From Streptomyces sp. LX-29 (GTDB lineage: Bacteria; Actinomycetota; Actinomycetes; Streptomycetales; Streptomycetaceae): a DNA stretch of 64,000 nt. Positions 59,412 to 64,000 of this stretch are shown one piece after another. The translations under genes were made by a program, and so were the position numbers. The stretch spans positions 4,597,559-4,661,558 of the forward strand of contig NZ_CP089746.1 in NCBI RefSeq assembly GCF_029541745.1, written 5' to 3'. The stretch's first letter is position 1, and each line of letters starts with the position of its first letter. The notes beneath the pieces were generated by a model that had not been told where the DNA came from, ran no database searches, and saw nothing but the letters and a program-made list of their open reading frames with translations.

Positions 59412-60722
59412 ATGGCCGACGCCGCTCGACGGCTCACCGCGCTCGCTCAGGAGGCGCTGGGGGTCCCGCTCCCCGTCCGCATCCGCGCCTGGGACGGCAG
59501 TGAAGCCGGCCCCCCGGGCGCCCCGACCCTCGTCGTCAGGCGCCGCCGAGCGCTGCGCCGGCTGCTGTGGAAGCCGGGTGAACTCGGCCTGGCCCGCGCC
59601 TGGGTGGCGGGCGACCTCGACATCGAGGGCGACCTCTACGAGGCCCTGGACCGCCTCTCCGGGCTGGTCTGGGAGCGCTCCTCCGGCCGGCGACAGCTTC
59701 CCGCCCTCGCCGCGCTCCGCGCGCTGCGCGACCCGGAGCTGCGCGCCGCCCTCCGTGCGGCGGTCGCCCTCGCGGGCCCGGGGCTGCCGCCCGCCCCGCC
59801 CCCCGAGGAGGCCCCCGTCCGGCGCGGCCCGCTGCACACGCTGCGCAGCGACAGGGCGGCCATCAGCCACCACTACGACGTCGGCAACGACTTCTACGAG
59901 CTGGTGCTGGGCCCCTCGATGGTCTACTCGTGCGCCTACTGGGAGGGGGCCGGCCAGTCCCTGGAGGACGCCCAGCGCGCCAAGCTCGACCTCGTCTGCC
60001 GCAAGTTGGCGCTCGGGTCCGGTCAGCGGCTGCTGGACGTGGGCTGCGGCTGGGGCTCGATGGTGCTGCACGCGGCGCGTGAGTACGGAGTGCGCGCGGT
60101 CGGCATCACGCTCTCCGAGGAACAGGCCACGTACGCCCGCAAGCGCATCGCCGACGCCGGGCTCACCGACCGGGTGGAGATCCGGGTGCAGGACTACCGC
60201 GAGGTGACGGACGGTCCGTACGACGCGATCTCCTCCATCGGCATGGCCGAGCACGTGGGTTCCGTGCGGTACGCCGCGTACGCGGAGAGCCTGCACGGGC
60301 TGCTGGCCCCCGGCGGGCGGCTGCTCAACCACCAGATCGCCCGGCGGCCGGACCCGGACGAGACCTCGTACCGCGTGGACGAGTTCATCGACCGTTACGT
60401 CTTCCCGGACGGCGAGCTCGCCCCGGTGGGCCGCACCGTCGGCCAGTTGGAGGAGGCCGGCTTCGAGGTGCGCGACGTGGAGGCCATCCGCGAGCACTAC
60501 GCGCTGACCCTGCGCCGCTGGGTGGTCAACCTGGAGGCGAACTGGGCGCGCGCGGCGGCGGTCACCTCGCCGGGCCGGGCGCGCGTCTGGCGGCTCTACA
60601 TGGCGGCGTGTGCCGTGTCCTTCGAGCGCAACCGCATCGGGGTCAACCAGGTCCTCGCCGTCCGCACCCCGCTCTCCGGTGCCGCCGGGATGCCGCTGCG
60701 GACCAGGGACTGGCGCGGCTGA
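59412..60722 (+). CDS. Cyclopropane-fatty-acyl-phospholipid synthase family methyltransferase
   Basis: Predicted 436 residues. ISHHYDVGNDFYELVLG and SCAYW are the lipid-binding signature of the Cfa/mycolic acid cyclopropane synthase family, and LLDVGCGWGSM is the SAM-binding loop, with EEQATYARKR after it. It transfers a methylene from SAM to unsaturated fatty acid chains of membrane phospholipids. ATG 59412 follows GGAGG at eight bases. Confidence 0.92.
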   Translation: MADAARRLTALAQEALGVPLPVRIRAWDGSEAGPPGAPTLVVRRRRALRRLLWKPGELGLARAWVAGDLDIEGDLYEALDRLSGLVWERSSGRRQLPALAALRALRDPELRAALRAAVALAGPGLPPAPPPEEAPVRRGPLHTLRSDRAAISHHYDVGNDFYELVLGPSMVYSCAYWEGAGQSLEDAQRAKLDLVCRKLALGSGQRLLDVGCGWGSMVLHAAREYGVRAVGITLSEEQATYARKRIADAGLTDRVEIRVQDYREVTDGPYDAISSIGMAEHVGSVRYAAYAESLHGLLAPGGRLLNHQIARRPDPDETSYRVDEFIDRYVFPDGELAPVGRTVGQLEEAGFEVRDVEAIREHYALTLRRWVVNLEANWARAAAVTSPGRARVWRLYMAACAVSFERNRIGVNQVLAVRTPLSGAAGMPLRTRDWRG

Positions 60723-60791
60723 GGGCGCGTACGACCCCCGCGGGCCGGCGGCCCGCGCGACCCGGGTACAGCCCCGAAGGCGCCCGTACGT

Positions 60792-60819
60792 CGGCTTCCG
60801 GCTTCCGGCTTCCGGCTTT
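60792..60819. repeat. Four-copy 7-bp tandem repeat (CGGCTTC)
   Basis: Three exact CGGCTTC units and one CGGCTTT, between the cyclopropane synthase gene and two terminator hairpins. Confidence 0.85.
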
Positions 60820-60829
60820 CGGAACGCGA

Positions 60830-60865
60830 GACGGCCGCCACTCCCGAGGCGGGGTGGCGGCCGTC
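60830..60865. terminator. First of two terminator hairpins
   Basis: A perfect 12-bp stem (GACGGCCGCCAC) with a 12-base loop, between the convergent cyclopropane synthase and ABC permease genes. Confidence 0.75.
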
Positions 60866-60875
60866 CGGCGGCGTG

Positions 60876-60906
60876 GCGGGCGGGAGGCGGAGGGCCTCCC
60901 GCCCGC
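60876..60906. terminator. Second terminator hairpin
   Basis: A perfect 13-bp stem (GCGGGCGGGAGGC) with a 5-base loop, only ten bases after the first hairpin and nine bases beyond the permease stop codon. Confidence 0.8.
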
Positions 60907-60914
60907 GGCCGGTA

Positions 60915-63458
60915 CTACTGGGACTTGATGGCGGCCAGCATGTTGAGCTTGGCGGCCCGGCGGGCCGGCCACAGCGCGGCCAGCACGCCGACCAGCGCGG
61001 CGAGCGCCAGGAAGACGGCCATCCGGCCCCAGGGCAGGACCAGCTCGTAGGTGGACAGCCCGCTGGCGAGCAGCTCACCGGCGGCCCAGCCGAAGAAGAC
61101 GCCGAGGCCGATGCCGAGCACCCCGCCGAAGAGCGAGATGACCAGCGACTCCAGCCGGACCATGCGCTTGATGCCGCGCCGGTCCAGGCCGATCGCCCGC
61201 AGCATGCCGATCTCCTGCGACCGCTCGAAGACCGACATGGCCAGGGTGTTGATGACGCCGAGTACGGCGACGATCACGGCCATGCCCAGCAGGCCGTAGA
61301 GCATGTTCAGCATCAGGGTGAAGAACTTGGCGATGTCCTCGGAGACGTCGTCCTTGTCCTGGACGTGGATGGCCGGGTTGTCGCCCAGGGCCTTCTCCAG
61401 CGCGTTCTTGGCGGCGTCGCTCGGGCCGCCCTTGGTCGCGAGCATCACCTGCATGTCGCGGGGCTGGTCGATGTGCGGGGCGAGCGCGGCGTTCTCGATC
61501 ATGAGACCGCGGATCATCTCGTTGCCCTGGTAGACGCCGCTGACGGAGAGCGTGCCGCGCTTGCCGTCCTCGTAGACCACGTCGAGCCGGGTGCCGACCT
61601 TCCAGCCCTCGTCCTTGGCGGTGTCCTTGTCGACGATGACCTTGTCGCCGCCCAGCGAGGTGAAGGCGCCCTGCTGGAACTCGAGGTCGAGCAGCCGGCC
61701 CATGGCCTTGCCGTCGACACCGACCAGGGTCTCCGAGTTGCCGTTGATCCGGGACTCGGACAGCCGCAGCGGGCTGGAGGCGGTGGTCTCCGGCAGCGAG
61801 GCGAGCTTCTTCGCCACGTCCGGGGAGAGCGGGATGCCGCCGTCGAAGCTGCCCATGGAGACCACGTAGTCGGCCTTGAGCGCGTCGGTGGCCATCTTGT
61901 CGATGGACTTCTGGACGCTGCCCGCGATGACGGTCAGGCCGGTGATCAGGGTGAGGCCGACCATCAGCGCGGAGGCGGTGGCGGCGGTGCGGCGCGGGTT
62001 GCGGACCGCGTTCTGCCGGGCGAGCTTGCCCGAGATGCCGAAGACGCGCAGCAGCGGGCCGGCGGCCGCGATGATCGGCCGGGACAGCAGCGGGGTCAGC
62101 ACGAACACGCCGATCAGCAGCACGACCGCGCCCATGCCCATGATGGCCTTGCCGTCGGACATGCCGGTGGCGGCCAGCACCATCGCCACACCGACGCCGG
62201 CGAAGATCGCGCCGATGGTGTTGCGGACGACCAGGCTGCGGGTGGTGGCGACCGCGTGGACGCTGCTCATGGCGGCGACCGGCGGGATCTTCGCGGCGCG
62301 GCGGCCGGGCAGCCAGGCGGCGAGCACGGTCACCACGATGCCGGTGACCAGCGCGGTGACGACGGTGGAGGGGGAGACGATCAGCGGGCCGTCCGGCACG
62401 GTGGCGCCGGTGGAGTTCAGCAGCGAGCGCAGCCCGGCGCCGATCCCGACGCCGGCGAGCAGGCCGGTGAGGGCGGCGATGGTGCCGACGACGGTGGCCT
62501 CGATCAGCACCGAGCGGGTGACCTGGCGGCGGCTGGCGCCGACCGCGCGCATCAGCGCCAGCTCCTTGGTGCGCTGGGAGACCAGCATGGTGAAGGTGTT
62601 GGCGATCAGGAAGATGCCGACGAAGAGCGCGATGCCGGCGAAGACCAGCATGCCGGTGCGCATCCCGCTCATGCTGCTCTTGATCGCCTCGGCCTGGTCG
62701 TCGGCGACCTCCTGGCCGGTCTCGGCCTTGGCCTTGCCCTTCGGCAGGATCTTCTCGATCTCGGCCTTCAGCGCGGCCTGCGAGGTGCCGGCGGCGGCCT
62801 TCACGTCGATCTCGCTGAACTGGCCGGGCTTGGCGAAGTGCTTCTGGGCGGTGGCGGTGTCGAAGAGGGTGAGCGTGCCGCCCGCCGCGACGTTGCCGTC
62901 GTCGGTGGTGAAGATGCCGGTCAGCTTCTGCTTCAGGACCGGGCCGTCGACCGAGACCCGGACCGTGTCGCCGACCTTGTAGTCGCCGCTGTCGGCGCTC
63001 TTGGCGTCGAGGGCGATCTCGCCCGCGCGCTGCGGGGCGCGGCCGTCCCGCATCGGGTAGCGGGCGTCCTTGCCGTCCTTCGACGGGTGGTAGTTGCCAC
63101 CCGCGTTGTTGAAGCCGCCGCCGAGGAGGTCGCCGTCCTTGTCGGAGATGGCGGTGTAGCCGGAGACGATTCCGGTCACGGAGGCGGCGCCCGGCACCGT
63201 GCCGGCGCGGTCCAGCAGCCGCTGGCTGAGCTTGGGGGCGTCGCCCGGCTTCTTCGCGTCGTCGTTGTCGTCGTCGGGGGTGATGGCGACGTCGACGCCC
63301 ACGAACCCCTTCTCGGAGCTCTTCTGGTAGGCGTCGGAGATGGTGTTGGTGAAGACCAGGGTGCCGGAGACGAAGGCCACGCCGAGGAGCACGGCGAGCA
63401 CGGTCATCAGCAGCCTGGCCTTGTGCGCGAGCACGTTGCGCAAGGCGGTACGGAACAT
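60915..63458 (-). CDS. ABC transporter permease (FtsX-like, two-module)
   Basis: Predicted 847 residues. An N-terminal helix, a large external domain (about 40-240) and two FtsX/MacB-type permease modules, each with LVSQRTKELALMRAVGA- or SVFERSQEIGMLRAIGL-like segments that touch the ATPase. About ten helices in all. With the ATPase it forms an exporter or mechanotransmission complex of the LolCDE/MacB class; substrate unknown. It starts 46 bases after the ATPase stop. Confidence 0.92.
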   Translation of the reverse strand: MFRTALRNVLAHKARLLMTVLAVLLGVAFVSGTLVFTNTISDAYQKSSEKGFVGVDVAITPDDDNDDAKKPGDAPKLSQRLLDRAGTVPGAASVTGIVSGYTAISDKDGDLLGGGFNNAGGNYHPSKDGKDARYPMRDGRAPQRAGEIALDAKSADSGDYKVGDTVRVSVDGPVLKQKLTGIFTTDDGNVAAGGTLTLFDTATAQKHFAKPGQFSEIDVKAAAGTSQAALKAEIEKILPKGKAKAETGQEVADDQAEAIKSSMSGMRTGMLVFAGIALFVGIFLIANTFTMLVSQRTKELALMRAVGASRRQVTRSVLIEATVVGTIAALTGLLAGVGIGAGLRSLLNSTGATVPDGPLIVSPSTVVTALVTGIVVTVLAAWLPGRRAAKIPPVAAMSSVHAVATTRSLVVRNTIGAIFAGVGVAMVLAATGMSDGKAIMGMGAVVLLIGVFVLTPLLSRPIIAAAGPLLRVFGISGKLARQNAVRNPRRTAATASALMVGLTLITGLTVIAGSVQKSIDKMATDALKADYVVSMGSFDGGIPLSPDVAKKLASLPETTASSPLRLSESRINGNSETLVGVDGKAMGRLLDLEFQQGAFTSLGGDKVIVDKDTAKDEGWKVGTRLDVVYEDGKRGTLSVSGVYQGNEMIRGLMIENAALAPHIDQPRDMQVMLATKGGPSDAAKNALEKALGDNPAIHVQDKDDVSEDIAKFFTLMLNMLYGLLGMAVIVAVLGVINTLAMSVFERSQEIGMLRAIGLDRRGIKRMVRLESLVISLFGGVLGIGLGVFFGWAAGELLASGLSTYELVLPWGRMAVFLALAALVGVLAALWPARRAAKLNMLAAIKSQ

Positions 63459-63504
63459 GGGAGTGGTCAGTCCTGGGGTGGGGGCCGGCGGTCGGGTCGG
63501 GGGC

Positions 63505-64000
63505 TCAGCTCACGCGGCCCTTGGCGTCGAAACGCTTCATGCGGTCGAGGACGGCCTCGGCGCTCGGGGTGTGCAGCTCGTCGACGATGCGGCCGTCGGC
63601 CAGGAAGACCACGCGGTCCGCGTAGGAGGCGGCGACCGGGTCGTGGGTCACCATGACCACCGTCTGGCCCAGCTCGCGCACCGAGTTGCGCAGGAAGCCG
63701 AGGACCTCGGCGCCGGAGCGGGAGTCCAGGTTTCCGGTGGGCTCGTCGGCGAAGATGATCTCGGGCTTGCCGGCCAGCGCGCGGGCCACGGCGACGCGCT
63801 GCTGCTGACCGCCGGAGAGCTGGTTGGGGCGGTGCTTGAGCCGCCCGGAGAGACCGACGGTGGCGACCACCTGGTCCAGCCACGCCTTGTCCGGCTTACG
63901 GCCGGCTATGTCCATCGGGAGCGTGATGTTCTCCAGCGCGTTCAGCGTCGGCAGCAGGTTGAACGCCTGGAAGATGAAGCCGATCTTGTCGCGGCGCAGC
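63505..64000 (-). CDS. ABC transporter ATPase (cut by window edge)
   Basis: The C-terminal 164 residues or so are visible; the start lies beyond base 64,000. Q-loop region (GFIFQAFNLLPTLNALENI), signature LSGGQQQRVAVARAL, Walker B IIFADEPTGNLD and H-loop MVTHDP are all present, which is the MacB/LolD type. A Met at 63915 inside the domain is not the start. It pairs with the permease downstream. Confidence 0.95.
   Translation of the reverse strand, partial: LRRDKIGFIFQAFNLLPTLNALENITLPMDIAGRKPDKAWLDQVVATVGLSGRLKHRPNQLSGGQQQRVAVARALAGKPEIIFADEPTGNLDSRSGAEVLGFLRNSVRELGQTVVMVTHDPVAASYADRVVFLADGRIVDELHTPSAEAVLDRMKRFDAKGRVS

Noticed and set aside
60873..63656. A 927-codon open frame antisense to the ABC permease
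   Set aside because: It mirrors a clear membrane protein gene and has strongly biased composition.
63505..63915. Complete ATPase starting at Met 63915
   Set aside because: The frame continues upstream with the Q-loop and further domain sequence to the window edge, so this Met is internal.

Overview
The window is chromosomal DNA from a streptomycete or a close relative. It is very GC-rich, its codons mostly end in G or C, GTG starts are common, intergenic hairpins are strong, and the gene content is typical of Streptomyces: afsQ1/sigQ, accA2/pccB/pccE, hutH, Rpf proteins, and eno followed by divIC. No phage, IS element, CRISPR array, rRNA or tRNA was found. About 46 protein genes are called; afsQ1 at the left edge and an ABC ATPase at the right edge are cut off.

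Region 1 (1-15,200) holds signalling and nucleoside salvage. The response regulator afsQ1 and the sigma factor sigQ diverge from a spacer with a perfect GTGAC-N6-GTGAC box. A kinase-like gene follows, then deoC with two aldehyde dehydrogenases (the second truncated), a phosphohexomutase-family enzyme that is probably a phosphopentomutase, purine nucleoside phosphorylase, a flavoprotein quinone reductase and a DeoR regulator. deoC and the phosphorylase share an identical 12-bp palindrome just upstream of their starts.

Region 2 (15,300-28,300) holds acyl-CoA carboxylation and envelope genes: a TetR regulator, a membrane-anchored esterase, accA2 (alpha subunit), maf, a lone class B penicillin-binding protein, a 42-residue membrane protein behind a 34-bp palindrome, pccE, pccB, birA (which biotinylates AccA2) and an adenylate/guanylate cyclase.

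Region 3 (28,300-35,800) has an enoyl-CoA hydratase, a GAF-GGDEF diguanylate cyclase, hutH, a small wall-anchored protein, an acidic protein and a lipoprotein L,D-transpeptidase. The gene order so far matches, from memory, S. coelicolor SCO4907 to SCO4934.

Region 4 (36,000-42,500) contains a secreted subtilase, a DUF2079 membrane protein, an HNH lipoprotein and a secreted protein with an internal duplication.

Region 5 (42,600-64,000) matches, again from memory, SCO3104 down to SCO3089 in reverse number order: an HTH-methyltransferase-specificity fusion, a membrane protein and a Ser/Thr kinase, a SurA-like lipoprotein, mazG, a P450, rpfC, rpfA under a c-di-AMP (ydaO) riboswitch, eno, divIC, a DUF501 gene, a Ppx/GppA gene, ndh, a cyclopropane synthase and an ABC exporter. 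Joining these two blocks in opposite orientation suggests the end point of an inversion spanning the replication origin.

Two themes recur. Several genes (hutH, the 42-residue gene, eno, the enoyl-CoA hydratase) are followed by repeats that copy or resemble their own 3' end including the stop codon. Many spacers also carry short tandem arrays with units of 7, 9, 15, 18 or 25 bp. The most unusual gene set is the predicted DNA methyltransferase-like fusion with an altered motif IV next to a membrane protein and a TPR-type kinase.
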